DNA from: Marinobacter persicus
Lineage (GTDB): Bacteria > Pseudomonadota > Gammaproteobacteria > Pseudomonadales > Oleiphilaceae
Length of the DNA: 64,000 nucleotides
Direction: 5' to 3'
Assembly: GCF_900114155.1 (NCBI RefSeq)
Contig: NZ_FOSC01000003.1
Location: 236,632 to 300,631 of the forward strand
Below the pieces are notes generated by a model, which was not told the origin of the DNA, did no database searches, and saw nothing but the letters and a program-made list of their open reading frames with translations. Shown one piece after another: positions 36,336 through 46,334 of this stretch (within the stretch, counting starts at the first letter, position 1; every line of letters begins with the position of its first letter). Both the position numbers and the translations under genes were made by a program.

Positions 36336-39300
36336 TACGATTCGCTCCCCGCCTTTTTGGCGGCTTCTGCGGCGCGCTGGCGCTTACGAACTTCCCGAGG
36401 GTCGTTGTAGGCGCGGCCCGGGGTTACCGGAACATCCACCGCTTCTGCCGCGTTATTGGTGGCCGGTTCGGCTGGTTCAGCCGGCTTGTCGGCAGATTTG
36501 GCTTTTGGCTCGTCTGCCGGCTGTCGCTCTGTTTTGGCTTCCGGCTCGGCTTCCGCCTTGCTCGCGGCCTTGGGTTCGGCTTCTGCTTTGCTCTCAGCCT
36601 TGGTCTCCGGCTTGCTCTCGGCTTTTGATTCGGCTTTGCTTTCCGCCTCTACTGGCTCGGACTTTTTCGCCTCCGCGGGTTCTGCCTCGGCCTGTTGGGG
36701 CGATTGCTGCCCGGTCTTCTCCGGCTTGGCTTCATCCGCCTTCTGCTCGCCCGGGGCATCCGAAGTCGGCGCTTTTTCAGCTTTCTCTTCAGCTTTGGCT
36801 TCCGGCTTTGACTCGACCTTGCTGTCTGCCTTGGGTTCGGCTTTTGTTTCCGCCTGGGTTTCGGCCTTGGTTTCGGTTTGTGCCGTCGCCTGCTCAGTAG
36901 CGTCCACTTTTTGATCGGCGTCGGCTTTCTGCGGCTTGCGCTTGCGACTGGGCGTTTTGTTGTCGCCAGTGTCTTTGCCAGTGGCCTTTGCCGGCGCTTT
37001 TTCCGAAGCCTGCTCAGCGGCTTTTTCCGCCGGCTTTTCGGTTGTGGCCGGTGTCTGCTCGGTTGCGGTTTCCGCTTTCACCAGGCTTTCTGGCTGAGTG
37101 TCCTTCTCGTGCCTGCTGGAACGTTCCGCTTTGCGGGCCGCCGGAGTGGATTCCGGTGTTTCGGTCGGTGAGCCATCCCGATTACGGGGGCGACGCGGTT
37201 TGCGGTTTTGCTCGTCGGCGGTGGTCTTCTGGTCTTTTGCGTCCTTCTGATCCCGGTTGTCCTTCTTGCCACCGGTGTCTTTCTGGTCACGCTGCGGACG
37301 GTTGCGGTTCTGGCCGCGTTTATTGCGGTTATCGCTACCCTTGTTGTCCTGGCCTTTATTATCCGGGCCTTTGTTGTCGGTGCCCTTGCTTTCCGCCGGC
37401 TTGTCCTGCTGGTTCTGGCGATTCTGGTTGTTACGACCTCCACGATTACGACCACGGTTGTCGTCGCCGCGGTTTTGCTGGCCGCCCTGGCGACGGTCGT
37501 TACCGCTACGGTTGTTGCCGCCGGAGGAGCGCTGGTCATCCCGGGCTACCCGCGATTTGCGACGGTCTTGACGCTGGTTGCGGCGGTCGTCATTGCGGTT
37601 ACGGTTGCCGTTACCGGAGGACTTGTTCTCTGTGCCGCTGCGCTGCTCGGTGGTTTGTGCCGGCTCTTCGCCACGGAAAAAGTCGGCAATCTTCCGGCCG
37701 AGCTTGCGGAATACGCTGGCTTCCTGCTCTTCGGTGCTCTCGGCTTTTGCCGTGGTGGCGCTGGCCGGGGCTGGCGCGGAAGGCCGGATGGCTTTCACGG
37801 CCGCCTGCTCGCGCACCGGCTTTTCGGTACCGGGTGCTTCGGAAACCTGCTCTTCCTCCCGCTGGTTATACTCTTCGGCCACCTGGTGGCTGGAGATGTG
37901 CTCCGGAGTGGTTTCATCCTGGCGCAGGCGGATGATTTCGAAGTGAGGGGTTTCCATGTTGGGCACCGGAGCCACCACCACAGACACTTTCTGCAAGGCT
38001 TCGATGTCGGCCAGTTGCTTGCGCTTTTCGTTGAGCAGGAAAGTGGCTACGGAAACCGGCACCACGGCGCGGACTTCGGCAGTCTTTTCCTTGGAGGATT
38101 CTTCGTAGATCAGGCGCATGATGGACAGCGCCAGGGATTCGATACCCCGGATGGTGCCCTGGCCTTCGCAGCGTGGGCAGACTTCGCTGCGGGTTTCGCC
38201 CAGGGAAGGGCGCAGGCGCTGGCGGGACATCTCCAGCAGGCCGAAACGGGAAATCTTGCCAACCTGAACCCGGGCCCGGTCGATTTCCAGGGCTTCCCGC
38301 ATTTTCTGCTCAACTTCGCGCTGGTGGCGGGCCGGGGTCATGTCAATGAAGTCGATCACCACCAGGCCGCCCATGTCACGCAGGCGCAGCTGGCGGGCAA
38401 TTTCCTCGGCTGCTTCCAGGTTGGTCTGCAGCGCGGTTTCCTCGATGTCCTGACCCTTGGTGGCGCGGGAGGAGTTGATGTCGATGGACACCAGCGCTTC
38501 GGTCGGGTCGATGACGATGGAGCCGCCGGAGGGCAGTTTTACTTCACGCTGGAAGGCGGTCTCGATCTGACCTTCGATCTGATAGCGGCTGAACAGGGGG
38601 ATCTCGTCCTTGTACAGCTTGATCTTGTTCTCGAAGGTGGGCATGACCGCGCGAACAAAGCTCAGCACATCTTCATAGACCGTCTCGGCGTCGATCAGCA
38701 CCTCACCAATGTCCTGGCGAAGGTAGTCGCGCACCGCACGGATGATCACGTTGCTTTCCTGGTGTATCAGGAAGGGCGCTTTGCGTTCTTCAGCGGCCTG
38801 GGTGATGGCTTCCCAGAATTGCACCAGGTAGTCCAGATCCCACTGCAGCTCTTCGGTGGTGCGGCCAATGCCGGCGGTGCGCACGATGATGCCCATGCCC
38901 TTGGGGGTCTGGACATCGCTCATGGCTTCCTTCAGTTGGGCGCGTTCGTCGCCTTCAATACGACGGGAAATGCCGCCGGCCCGGGGGTTGTTGGGCATCA
39001 GTACCAGGTAGCGGCCGGCCAGGGAGACAAAGGTGGTGAGGGCGGCGCCCTTGTTGCCACGCTCTTCCTTGTCGACCTGGACAATCACTTCCTGGCCTTC
39101 GGAGACCACATCCTTGATGTTGATCTTGCCTTCGATCTGGCCGGGGGATTTCTTGAAATAGTCTTTGGAGATTTCTTTCAGTGGCAAAAAGCCGTGGCGC
39201 TCTGCACCGAAATCGACAAAAGCGGCTTCCAGGCTGGGTTCAACGCGGGTGATTCGGCCTTTATAGATATTGGCCTTCTTCTGCTCGCGGGTGCTGGATT

Positions 39301-39388
39301 CGATATCCAGGTCAAACAGCCGTTGTCCGTCTACCAGGGCTACGCGCAACTCTTCAGGATGAGTTGCATTAATCAGCATTCTTTTCAT
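36335..39388 (-). CDS. rne: Ribonuclease E
   Basis: Endoribonuclease that starts mRNA decay and processes rRNA and tRNA; scaffold of the degradosome. 1017 residues. Catalytic half: S1 domain (residues 35-125), 5' sensor, DNase I-like region with catalytic Asp in [13 protein letters not shown] (about 303) and [10 protein letters not shown] (about 346), and zinc-link CPRCEGQGT (about 404). The C-terminal half is disordered: a basic Arg/Asn/Gly stretch (about 575-690) for RNA, then a long Lys/Glu/Ala low-complexity stretch (about 770-985) with many AEAEPK/KAESK repeats. RraA, its inhibitor, is encoded 3 kb away. Confidence 0.97.
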   Translation of the reverse strand: MKRMLINATHPEELRVALVDGQRLFDLDIESSTREQKKANIYKGRITRVEPSLEAAFVDFGAERHGFLPLKEISKDYFKKSPGQIEGKINIKDVVSEGQEVIVQVDKEERGNKGAALTTFVSLAGRYLVLMPNNPRAGGISRRIEGDERAQLKEAMSDVQTPKGMGIIVRTAGIGRTTEELQWDLDYLVQFWEAITQAAEERKAPFLIHQESNVIIRAVRDYLRQDIGEVLIDAETVYEDVLSFVRAVMPTFENKIKLYKDEIPLFSRYQIEGQIETAFQREVKLPSGGSIVIDPTEALVSIDINSSRATKGQDIEETALQTNLEAAEEIARQLRLRDMGGLVVIDFIDMTPARHQREVEQKMREALEIDRARVQVGKISRFGLLEMSRQRLRPSLGETRSEVCPRCEGQGTIRGIESLALSIMRLIYEESSKEKTAEVRAVVPVSVATFLLNEKRKQLADIEALQKVSVVVAPVPNMETPHFEIIRLRQDETTPEHISSHQVAEEYNQREEEQVSEAPGTEKPVREQAAVKAIRPSAPAPASATTAKAESTEEQEASVFRKLGRKIADFFRGEEPAQTTEQRSGTENKSSGNGNRNRNDDRRNQRQDRRKSRVARDDQRSSGGNNRSGNDRRQGGQQNRGDDNRGRNRGGRNNQNRQNQQDKPAESKGTDNKGPDNKGQDNKGSDNRNKRGQNRNRPQRDQKDTGGKKDNRDQKDAKDQKTTADEQNRKPRRPRNRDGSPTETPESTPAARKAERSSRHEKDTQPESLVKAETATEQTPATTEKPAEKAAEQASEKAPAKATGKDTGDNKTPSRKRKPQKADADQKVDATEQATAQTETKAETQAETKAEPKADSKVESKPEAKAEEKAEKAPTSDAPGEQKADEAKPEKTGQQSPQQAEAEPAEAKKSEPVEAESKAESKAESKPETKAESKAEAEPKAASKAEAEPEAKTERQPADEPKAKSADKPAEPAEPATNNAAEAVDVPVTPGRAYNDPREVRKRQRAAEAAKKAGSES

Positions 39389-39972
39389 GGAAAGAAAGGG
39401 TTCCTGTCGTCTGTTGGTGACAGAAAACCGGGGGAGCTCGCATCAGCGAAGCGGGATGTGCGTGCCGCAGGCCTTTGAAATACAGGCGGGCTGCGGCCAG
39501 ACGGATCAATCCCTTGTGGGGATGCATCCAATCGGTCTGAGACCACCAGCAACTGCGTGTCTGTTGTCAGACAGGCGGAGGCCGAACAGGGTACGTGTCT
39601 GTTGACGCATATTTCCGTTTTCAGGTTCACACAAAGGCCTGGGTCTCACGTCATATTGTGTGATGGACGGCCCGGCTTTGCGTGGCAATGATTCTTCGCG
39701 ATGTCGCCCGACGGTTTTCCGGTCGGTTACTTCTGCTTCCGGGCCGGTAACAGTCTCTCTGGATCTGAACGGGAATCGGAAGCGTGTTCATGGCTGCGCC
39801 CGGTAATGATTGGGCGGCAGCGTTCAAACTCTTTATCTGTGTCGGTATACTGCTGTCGCTCCGGCTTCTGACCAGAGTTCGTCAGGCCGTAGACAAACGA
39901 CAGAGCGAGCCCGAATATAACAGTTTGGCTCTGGCCGTTCAATCCTGCGTTTCTACCGTTACAAGGTCTTTC
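39389..39972. other. Intergenic region between divergent rne and rluC
   Basis: 584 bases. The long distance fits the extended leader that rne mRNAs use for autoregulation by RNase E. Several short self-complementary stretches are present (for example around 39480-39620), but I cannot define a fold by eye. An open frame from 39784 into rluC lacks any family homology before 39973. No other gene seen. Confidence 0.6.
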
Positions 39973-40980
39973 ATGTCGCGTACCCCCCGAACCCCTCATT
40001 CCCCATCTTCTGAAGCCTCATCGCGATCCGCTTCAAAAGTGCAGTGGATCTCCGTGGATGATGATATGGCCGGTCAGCGGGTGGATAACTTTCTGATGGC
40101 GCGTTTGCGAGGCGTGCCCAAAGGGCTGATTTATCGCATCATTCGCAAGGGCGAGGTGCGGGTAAACAAGGGGCGGGTCAAGCAGAGCACCCGTCTGGCG
40201 GCGGGGGATGTGGTGCGTGTTCCGCCTGTTGTCCAGCAGGCAAAGCCGGAGCAGCCCAGGCCGGGGGACCGGGTGCAAGCGGTAATGGAAGCGGCGGTGG
40301 TGTTTGAGGACGACACCATGCTGGTGGTTAACAAGCCCTCGGGTATTGCCGTCCACGGTGGTAGTGGCTTGAGTTTTGGTTTGATCGAAGTGTTGCGCGC
40401 CGCCCGGCCGCAGGCGAAATTTCTGGAATTGGTGCATCGGCTGGATCGTGATACGTCCGGGCTGGTGATGGTCGCCAAGAAGCGATCGGCGCTGAGGTAT
40501 CTGCAGGATGAGCTGCGGCAGAAACAGATTCGTAAGCATTACCACGCCTTGGTGGCCGGTGACTGGCCCGATAAATTGAAAAAAGTGGCCGAGCCCTTGC
40601 TGCGTTATGAAATGCCAAACGGCGAGCGGCGGGTGAAGGTCAGCCCCGAAGGCAAGGAGTCTCTGACGCTGTTTCGAAAATTGCAGCAGTTCCAGGGCTA
40701 TACGCTGGTGGAGGCGTCTCCGGTAACCGGGCGTACTCACCAGATCCGTGTGCATGCGGCCTGGGCGGGCCACCCGATTGCCGGCGACGATAAATACATG
40801 GATGATGCCAGCCTGAAAGCGTTTCGTGCGGTGGGTGGGCAGCGTTTGATGCTGCATGCCCGGGCCCTGGAGTTCCGCCTGCCCGGCTCTGGTGAGGCCA
40901 TGACGCTTGAGGCGGACTATGATGAGGCCTTTGGCGCGGTGCTTGGGGCGCTGAAAAAACGTAATCAAGGTAGCAGTTAA
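39973..40980 (+). CDS. rluC: 23S rRNA pseudouridine synthase RluC
   Basis: Makes pseudouridines 955, 2504 and 2580 of 23S rRNA. 335 residues from the ATG at 39973 (MSRTPRTPHSP), with AAGG upstream. An S4 RNA-binding domain (QRVDNFLMARLRGVPKGLIYRIIRKGEVRVN, residues 33-65) is followed by the synthase domain with the catalytic Asp in HRLDRDTSGLVMVAKK (about residue 157) and GRTHQIRVHAAWAGHPIAGD. Divergence from rne is the conserved arrangement. The stop overlaps the next start (TAATG). Confidence 0.93.
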   Translation: MSRTPRTPHSPSSEASSRSASKVQWISVDDDMAGQRVDNFLMARLRGVPKGLIYRIIRKGEVRVNKGRVKQSTRLAAGDVVRVPPVVQQAKPEQPRPGDRVQAVMEAAVVFEDDTMLVVNKPSGIAVHGGSGLSFGLIEVLRAARPQAKFLELVHRLDRDTSGLVMVAKKRSALRYLQDELRQKQIRKHYHALVAGDWPDKLKKVAEPLLRYEMPNGERRVKVSPEGKESLTLFRKLQQFQGYTLVEASPVTGRTHQIRVHAAWAGHPIAGDDKYMDDASLKAFRAVGGQRLMLHARALEFRLPGSGEAMTLEADYDEAFGAVLGALKKRNQGSS

Positions 40981-41627
40981 TGAATGTAAATCTGGTGATT
41001 TTTGACTGGGACGGAACCCTGGTTGATTCGGTTGAACATATCGCTGACAGCCTGCACCAGGCCGCCACCGAGCTGGGTTTTCCGGCGCTGGAGCGGGCGG
41101 CCTACCGGGATATTATCGGCCTGGGAATTGTTGAGGCGCTGGAGCAGTTGTACCCGGGGATCAGTGCAGACGAACTGCAGCAGATGCGCGAGGGTTATGC
41201 CCGGTATTTCTTTAAAAAGCAGACCGGTCCGCAGAATGTGTTTGCCGGCATGGCGGATGTGGTCGCGGATTTGCGTGTCAGTGGCCGGGCTTGTTCCGTG
41301 GCCACGGGCAAAAGCCGGCGCGGTCTGGAGGGGGCGCTGGTCAGCAGTGGTCTGGGCCAGCATTTCGAGATCACCCGTTGCGCGGATGAAACCCGTTCCA
41401 AGCCGGACCCGCTGATGCTCCAGGAAATTCTGGCTCATTACGGACACAGGCCGGAGCAGGCAGTGATGATTGGCGATACCCGCTACGATCTGGAAATGGC
41501 GCAGCGCCTGGGCATGCCTTCGATTGGTGTGGAGTGGGGCGTGCACGGGCGCGAGGTGCTGGAGCAGTTCAAGCCCCGGGCGGTGGTCAGCTCCGTTGAT
41601 GAGCTGCGAACGGTATTGGGGCTTTAA
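40980..41627 (+). CDS. HAD-family phosphatase (Gph-like)
   Basis: 215 residues, HAD subfamily IA. Motif I VIFDWDGTLVDSVEH with the nucleophilic Asp; motif II in SVATGKSRRGL; motif III Lys in TRSKPDPLML; motif IV MIGDTRYDLEMAQ. An alpha-helical cap lies between I and II. Phosphoglycolate phosphatase-like; substrate not fixed by sequence. Cotranscribed with rluC (overlap) and with the S49 peptidase gene 25 bases on, the same trio as in pseudomonads. Confidence 0.88.
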   Translation: MNVNLVIFDWDGTLVDSVEHIADSLHQAATELGFPALERAAYRDIIGLGIVEALEQLYPGISADELQQMREGYARYFFKKQTGPQNVFAGMADVVADLRVSGRACSVATGKSRRGLEGALVSSGLGQHFEITRCADETRSKPDPLMLQEILAHYGHRPEQAVMIGDTRYDLEMAQRLGMPSIGVEWGVHGREVLEQFKPRAVVSSVDELRTVLGL

Positions 41628-41652
41628 ACTTCTGAGCTGAAAGGACTGACGA

Positions 41653-42711
41653 ATGAGCGATTGGGATTCGGACAAATCAACGGATTGGGGCGACAAGCCG
41701 GTCGAGCCGGAGTCGCAGCAGAGTGGTGGCAAGGGTGGCGGGCTGTTTGGCCGTAAAAAGCCGGCCATGCCGCCGGAGTCGGCCCGTGACTGGCGGCTGA
41801 TCGAAAAGCTGGTCATGTCGCTGCAGGCAGAGCAACGCCGCAGCCGGCGCTGGGGCATTTTCTTCAAGCTGCTGACGTTCGGATACCTGTTTGCCCTGCT
41901 GTTCGTTATTCGATCGCCCATTGGTGATGGTGTGGAAGTGACCACGGCCGCCCATACGGCGGTCATTGAGGTTAACGGCACGATTGCCAGCGAGGAGCCC
42001 GCCAATGCCGATAACGTGGTTGGCGCATTGAGATCCGCTTTTGAGGCGAAACACTCCAAAGCAGTGGTGATGCGTATTAACAGTCCGGGCGGCAGCCCGG
42101 TGCAGGCCGGTTACATCTATGATGAAATGCTGCGGCTGCGCGAGGAGTATCCGGATAAAAAACTGTATGCGGTCATCTCCGATATTGGCGCGTCGGGCGC
42201 CTACTATATTGCGGCGGCGGCTGATGAAATCTACGCCAACCGGGCCAGCCTGGTGGGGTCCATCGGGGTTGTTGCCGGTGGTTTCGGGTTTACCGGGTTA
42301 ATGGACAAGGTGGGCGTGGATCGTCGGCTTTACACCGCCGGTGAGAACAAGGCCTTTCTGGATCCGTTCTCACCCGAGCAGGAAGACGACGTGAATTTCT
42401 GGCAGAGCGTGCTGGAGAATACCCACCATCAGTTTATCGAGGCGGTGAAAAAGGGCCGGGGTGACCGGCTGAAAGAGTCTGATGAGCTGTTCAGTGGTTT
42501 GATCTGGAGCGGTGAGCAGGCGCTGGAAATGGGTTTGATTGACGGCCTGGGAAGCACCTCCTGGGTGGCTCGCCAACTTGTGGGGGAGGAAAAGCTTGTG
42601 GACTACTCCCAGGGCCGTTCACCCTTCCGTCAGTTTATGGATGATCTGGGCGTGTCGGTTGGCGAGGGCGTGGCTGATCGTTTGCTGGAATCCCGTCTGG
42701 AATTGCGTTGA
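41653..42711 (+). CDS. sppA: S49 signal peptide peptidase (36K SppA type)
   Basis: 352 residues. One membrane helix (FFKLLTFGYLFALLFVI, about 75-92) after a Gly/Pro/Lys-rich cytosolic head, then a periplasmic S49 protease domain. The nucleophile Ser is in ISDIGASGAYYIAAAADEIYA (about 182) and the Lys base in TAGENKAFLDPFSP (about 230); INSPGGSPVQAG and SLVGSIGVVAGGFG are also diagnostic. It degrades released signal peptides. Convergent with maf (13-base gap). Confidence 0.9.
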   Translation: MSDWDSDKSTDWGDKPVEPESQQSGGKGGGLFGRKKPAMPPESARDWRLIEKLVMSLQAEQRRSRRWGIFFKLLTFGYLFALLFVIRSPIGDGVEVTTAAHTAVIEVNGTIASEEPANADNVVGALRSAFEAKHSKAVVMRINSPGGSPVQAGYIYDEMLRLREEYPDKKLYAVISDIGASGAYYIAAAADEIYANRASLVGSIGVVAGGFGFTGLMDKVGVDRRLYTAGENKAFLDPFSPEQEDDVNFWQSVLENTHHQFIEAVKKGRGDRLKESDELFSGLIWSGEQALEMGLIDGLGSTSWVARQLVGEEKLVDYSQGRSPFRQFMDDLGVSVGEGVADRLLESRLELR

Positions 42712-42724
42712 GCCTCGGGAGCGC

Positions 42725-43324
42725 TTAGCGCTCCCTGGTCAGTGGGTTGATGCCCAGTTCCCGGAGCAGGTCGATCAGGGCAATAAGTGGCAAGCCCACC
42801 AGACTGTTCGGGTCGCGGCCTTCGAGCCGTTCGAACAGGGCAATGCCCAGGCCCTCCATCTTGAAGCTGCCGGCGCAATCGTAGGGCCGCTCCTTGTGCA
42901 GGTAGCCTTCGATTTCCGCTTCCGTGAGGGTTCGGAAGTGTGCGCTGAAGGTTTCGCAGTGGGTGTTAAGGGTGCCGGTTCGGGCATCAAGCACAGCCAG
43001 GCCGGTCAGGAATCGGACACACTGGCCGCTTGATGCCATCAACTGCTGTTTTGCCCGGTTGTGGTCGCCGGGCTTGCCCAGCATGCTGTTGTCGGGCAGG
43101 GCGGCCACCTGGTCAGAGCCGATGATCAGGCTGTCCGGGTTCGCGGAAGCCAGTGCGCGTGCCTTGGCGACGGCAAGGCGAACAGCCAGCGCTTCCGGTG
43201 CCTCTCCTGGCTGGGGGCTTTCATCGATGTCCGGGCTTTGGCAGCGGAAGGGCAGTCCCAGCCGCTCCAGCAACGCTTTGCGGTACGGCGATGACGAGGC
43301 CAGCAACAGATCGGGTTGGTTCAT
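42725..43324 (-). CDS. yceF: Maf-family nucleotide pyrophosphatase (YceF type, m7GTP)
   Basis: Hydrolyses modified nucleoside triphosphates, for the YceF group 7-methyl-GTP. 199 residues. N-terminal LLLASSSPYRKALLERLGL and SPDIDESPQPGE carry the triphosphate- and metal-binding residues; IIGSDQVAAL is the catalytic-Asp segment. Location next to yceD and rpmF, in reverse orientation, is the same as in E. coli and supports the YceF rather than the YhdE group. Confidence 0.9.
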   Translation of the reverse strand: MNQPDLLLASSSPYRKALLERLGLPFRCQSPDIDESPQPGEAPEALAVRLAVAKARALASANPDSLIIGSDQVAALPDNSMLGKPGDHNRAKQQLMASSGQCVRFLTGLAVLDARTGTLNTHCETFSAHFRTLTEAEIEGYLHKERPYDCAGSFKMEGLGIALFERLEGRDPNSLVGLPLIALIDLLRELGINPLTRER

Positions 43325-43454
43325 GGTTTGAGGTTGTCTCCGGAAGTCATTATGTGCCCTTATCGTAAGAAACCCGTACCTAAAGGCAAGCCCGGGCCAG
43401 AAAGTCGATTAAGTCTTTGACAGTCGGCCCCCTCGCCCCTAAAATTGCGCGCCT

Positions 43455-44012
43455 ATGTCTGAAGCGCCGAATGCTGAACTGCCAAAATTCGTTGACCCTT
43501 ATCGGTTGGCGGAGCAAAACGTTACCCTGGAGGGAGTTGTTCCGCTCCTGGGTCTTTCGCGTTTTCGAGAAGCAGTTCCGGGTTTGCAGGAAGGCAGCGA
43601 GTGCCGCGTGACCTTGTCTTTCAGTATGGACAGTGAGCGTCGCAGGGTAGTGTCGGGTGAGTTGTCTGCCCCGGTGGTGCTGGAATGTCAGCGCTGCATG
43701 GAAGGCATGCAGACGGTTCTGGAGTCGCACTTTGACCTGGGGTTTGTGACCAGCGACGAGCAGGCGCAACGCCTCCCCAAGGTTCTCGAGCCATTTCCGG
43801 TGGAAGATTTCAGCGCGGATCTGTGGGCAATGGTAGAAGATGAATTGCTTCTGGTATTGCCTCCGTTTCCGTTGCACGAGCGGCAAGACTGCCCGGCAAA
43901 AGAGGATCTGGAGGCTTTTGAGCCTGAACAGACACCCGATGAGCCAGAGGCGAACAATCGCGAGGATAACCCGTTCAGTGTACTGGCGGGCCTCAAGACC
44001 ACAAAGCATTAA
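43455..44012 (+). CDS. yceD: YceD (DUF177), large ribosomal RNA accumulation protein
   Basis: 185 residues. DUF177 proteins bind 23S rRNA and are needed for its normal accumulation. Seen: KFVDPYRLAEQNVTLEG at the start, the zinc-like pair in VVLECQRCMEGMQTVLE (about residue 78), EPFPVEDFSADLWAMVEDELLLVLP and a late D.P.NPF segment (REDNPFSVLAGLK) next to the C-terminus. It lies 30 bases ahead of rpmF, the most conserved neighbour of this gene. Confidence 0.92.
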   Translation: MSEAPNAELPKFVDPYRLAEQNVTLEGVVPLLGLSRFREAVPGLQEGSECRVTLSFSMDSERRRVVSGELSAPVVLECQRCMEGMQTVLESHFDLGFVTSDEQAQRLPKVLEPFPVEDFSADLWAMVEDELLLVLPPFPLHERQDCPAKEDLEAFEPEQTPDEPEANNREDNPFSVLAGLKTTKH

Positions 44013-44042
44013 CGTTTTCGTAAAAAGGTCAGGAGCATAATC

Positions 44043-44222
44043 ATGGCTGTACAGCAAAATCGCAAGACCCGTTCCAAGCGTGGCATGCGCCGTTCACACG
44101 ACGCACTGAGCACTGCCGCACTGTCTACCGACGCAACCACCGGTGAAGTTCATCGTCGTCACCACGTGTCTCCCGATGGTTTCTACCGTGGCAAGCAGGT
44201 AGTTGAAGCTCGCGACGAGTAA
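44043..44222 (+). CDS. rpmF: 50S ribosomal protein L32
   Basis: 59 residues read directly from the ATG at 44043: [19 protein letters not shown], then [32 protein letters not shown], ending ARDE. Length, basic N-terminus and the HHVSPDGFY segment are those of L32 without zinc-binding cysteines. AGGAGCATAATC precedes the start. plsX follows after 24 bases, the usual rpmF-plsX-fab order. Confidence 0.96.
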   Translation: MAVQQNRKTRSKRGMRRSHDALSTAALSTDATTGEVHRRHHVSPDGFYRGKQVVEARDE

Positions 44223-44246
44223 TGTCGTCGGGACCTGCTTTGAATC

Positions 44247-45269
44247 ATGGCTTCCGAGAGTAAGGTGAGCACACCCGTCACCATTGCTATTGATGCCATG
44301 AGCGGTGACCACGGTCCCGCAGTAGTGGTTCCAGCTGCCCTTGAGGCAGTGCGTGAAAACGAGGCCTTGAGTATCGTTCTGGTAGGTATACGGAGCGAGC
44401 TCGAGGCCTTGTTGCGTGATGGCCATGCCAGAATTCGTGTCGTCGAAGCCGCAGATGTGGTGAAAATGAACGAGCGGCCGTCCCACGCGCTGCGCCACAA
44501 GCGTAATTCGTCCATGGCGATTGCGCTGGGCCTGGTTCGTGATGGCGAGGCCCAGGGGTGCGTCAGTGCTGGCAATACAGGGGCACTGATGGCGTTCGGG
44601 CGTTCGATAATCCGTATGTATCCGGGGATTGAACGGCCTGCCATTGCCAAGTTGATTCCGTCGCTGCGTGGCCGCTGCCACGTGCTGGACCTGGGTGCGA
44701 ATGTCGATTCCACGGCGGAAAACCTGTACCAGTACGCCCTGATGGGGTCGTTGATGGCGACGGCCATCTGCAATCAGCCGGAACCCCGAATCGCCCTGTT
44801 GAACGTGGGCGAGGAGGAAATCAAGGGCAATGAACAGGTGCGTCTGGCGTCGCACATGCTGGCCCAGTGTGAAACCCTCAATTACATCGGCTATGTGGAA
44901 GGCAGCGACCTGTTCCGCGATGTGGCTGATGTGGTGGTGTGTGACGGTTTCGTTGGTAATATTGCGCTGAAAACCGGTGAAGGGGTCGCGGGGCTGCTGA
45001 TCGAGTTGCTGGAAAAAGCGTTTACCCGTTCGTTGTACGGTCGGTTTGTCGGCTTGCTTGCACGCCCGATTCTCGGGCGTCTGCTACGCCAGGTGGATCC
45101 TTCCCGGCACAATGGTGCCAGTTTGCTGGGTTTGCAGGGGGTGGTCATCAAAAGTCATGGTAACGCCAATGAGCGGGCCATCCGGGCCGCCATTGATCAG
45201 GCTGTGCGGGAAGTGGAGCTGGAAGTGCCCCGGCGTATCAACGAACGGCTCGATGACCTCATTCTATGA
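44247..45269 (+). CDS. plsX: Phosphate acyltransferase PlsX
   Basis: Makes acyl-phosphate from acyl-ACP for phosphatidic acid synthesis. 340 residues. Family marks: IAIDAMSGDHGPAVVVPAAL at the N-terminus, ASVSAGNTGALMA-like CVSAGNTGALMAFGR, LDLGANVDSTAENLYQYA, LLNVGEEEIKGNEQV, DVVVCDGFVGNIALKTGEG and LLGLQGVVIKSHGNA. It leads into fabD; fabH, often found between plsX and fabD, is absent. Confidence 0.96.
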   Translation: MASESKVSTPVTIAIDAMSGDHGPAVVVPAALEAVRENEALSIVLVGIRSELEALLRDGHARIRVVEAADVVKMNERPSHALRHKRNSSMAIALGLVRDGEAQGCVSAGNTGALMAFGRSIIRMYPGIERPAIAKLIPSLRGRCHVLDLGANVDSTAENLYQYALMGSLMATAICNQPEPRIALLNVGEEEIKGNEQVRLASHMLAQCETLNYIGYVEGSDLFRDVADVVVCDGFVGNIALKTGEGVAGLLIELLEKAFTRSLYGRFVGLLARPILGRLLRQVDPSRHNGASLLGLQGVVIKSHGNANERAIRAAIDQAVREVELEVPRRINERLDDLIL

Positions 45270-45382
45270 ACACCGTGAGACTAAAGTCGGCCCGCAATCT
45301 GCCATTTATTCAGGGATAATTAGCCGCGTTTGTACTTTTGGCTAATCTTAACCAACCCTTCGATAACGATAAGATTCCGCCC

Positions 45383-46318
45383 ATGAAATCAGCATTTATT
45401 TTTCCCGGTCAGGGGTCACAATCTGTCGGTATGTTGTCAGCTGCCGCAGACTGGACGATGGTGACCGAAACCTTTGACGACGCCTCCGATGTTCTTGGCT
45501 ATGACCTCTGGCACCTGTGCCAGAATGGCCCGGCGGAGGACCTGAACCAGACCACGGTAACCCAGCCAGCACTGCTGACTGCCAGTGTCGCCCTGTGGCG
45601 CGAATGGTGCGTGGCCGAGGGCAGACGCCCGGACTTTGTCGCCGGACACAGCCTGGGCGAGTACAGCGCCCTGGTGGCGGCAGAGAGTCTGGATTTTGTT
45701 GAAGCGGTAAAGCTGGTTCAGCTGCGTGGCGAACTGATGCAGGATGCCGTGCCGGCAGGTGAAGGCAAGATGGCCGCCATTATCGGCCTGGAAGATGCCG
45801 ACGTGGTGGCCGCGTGCGAAGAGGCCGCCCAGGGTGATGTGGTCGCGGCGGTGAACTTTAACGCCCCCGGCCAGGTGGTGATAGCCGGTTCCGCCGCTGC
45901 CGTCGAGCGCGCTATTGAAACCTGTAAGGAAAAGGGTGCCCGCAAGGCCATGCCGTTGCCGGTCAGCGTGCCGTCGCATTGTGCGTTGATGAAGGGTGCC
46001 GCCGAACAGCTGGCTGAAGCGCTGGAGGATGTCACCTTCAATGACGCCCGTATCCCCGTGGTACAAAACGTTAACGCCAGGCCCGCTACCGACGCAGCTG
46101 AACTGAAATCAAACCTGATCAAGCAGCTATACTCTCCGGTACTCTGGACCGATTCTGTGCGCACCCTGACCGGTGAAGGCGTGGGCATTGCCGCGGAGTG
46201 TGGTGCCGGCAAGGTTCTGGCTGGCCTGGTCAAGCGCATTGACCGCAAATTGCCGGTTCACAGCATTGAGTCGCCGGATGCCATGGCCGCGGCCATGGAA
46301 GCTTTCGGCAAATCCTGA
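45383..46318 (+). CDS. fabD: Malonyl-CoA:ACP transacylase
   Basis: Loads malonyl groups onto ACP. 311 residues from the ATG at 45383 (MKSAFIFPGQGSQSVGML). The catalytic Ser is in VAGHSLGEYSALVAAE (about 92) and the His in PVSVPSHCALM (about 200); QPALLTASVALW and GVGIAAECGAGKVLAGL complete the pattern. Open frame to 45338 is unsupported. fabG follows after 16 bases. Confidence 0.96.
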   Translation: MKSAFIFPGQGSQSVGMLSAAADWTMVTETFDDASDVLGYDLWHLCQNGPAEDLNQTTVTQPALLTASVALWREWCVAEGRRPDFVAGHSLGEYSALVAAESLDFVEAVKLVQLRGELMQDAVPAGEGKMAAIIGLEDADVVAACEEAAQGDVVAAVNFNAPGQVVIAGSAAAVERAIETCKEKGARKAMPLPVSVPSHCALMKGAAEQLAEALEDVTFNDARIPVVQNVNARPATDAAELKSNLIKQLYSPVLWTDSVRTLTGEGVGIAAECGAGKVLAGLVKRIDRKLPVHSIESPDAMAAAMEAFGKS

Positions 46319-46334
46319 TTAAACGGAGTTTGGT

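Noticed and set aside
37208..39478. Long open frame (756 codons) on the plus strand opposite rne
   Set aside because: It is antisense to a certain gene, has no family motifs and exists because of biased third positions in rne.
39784..39972. N-terminal extension of RluC
   Set aside because: The 63 extra residues are not family-like, and the ATG at 39973 has its own ribosome site.
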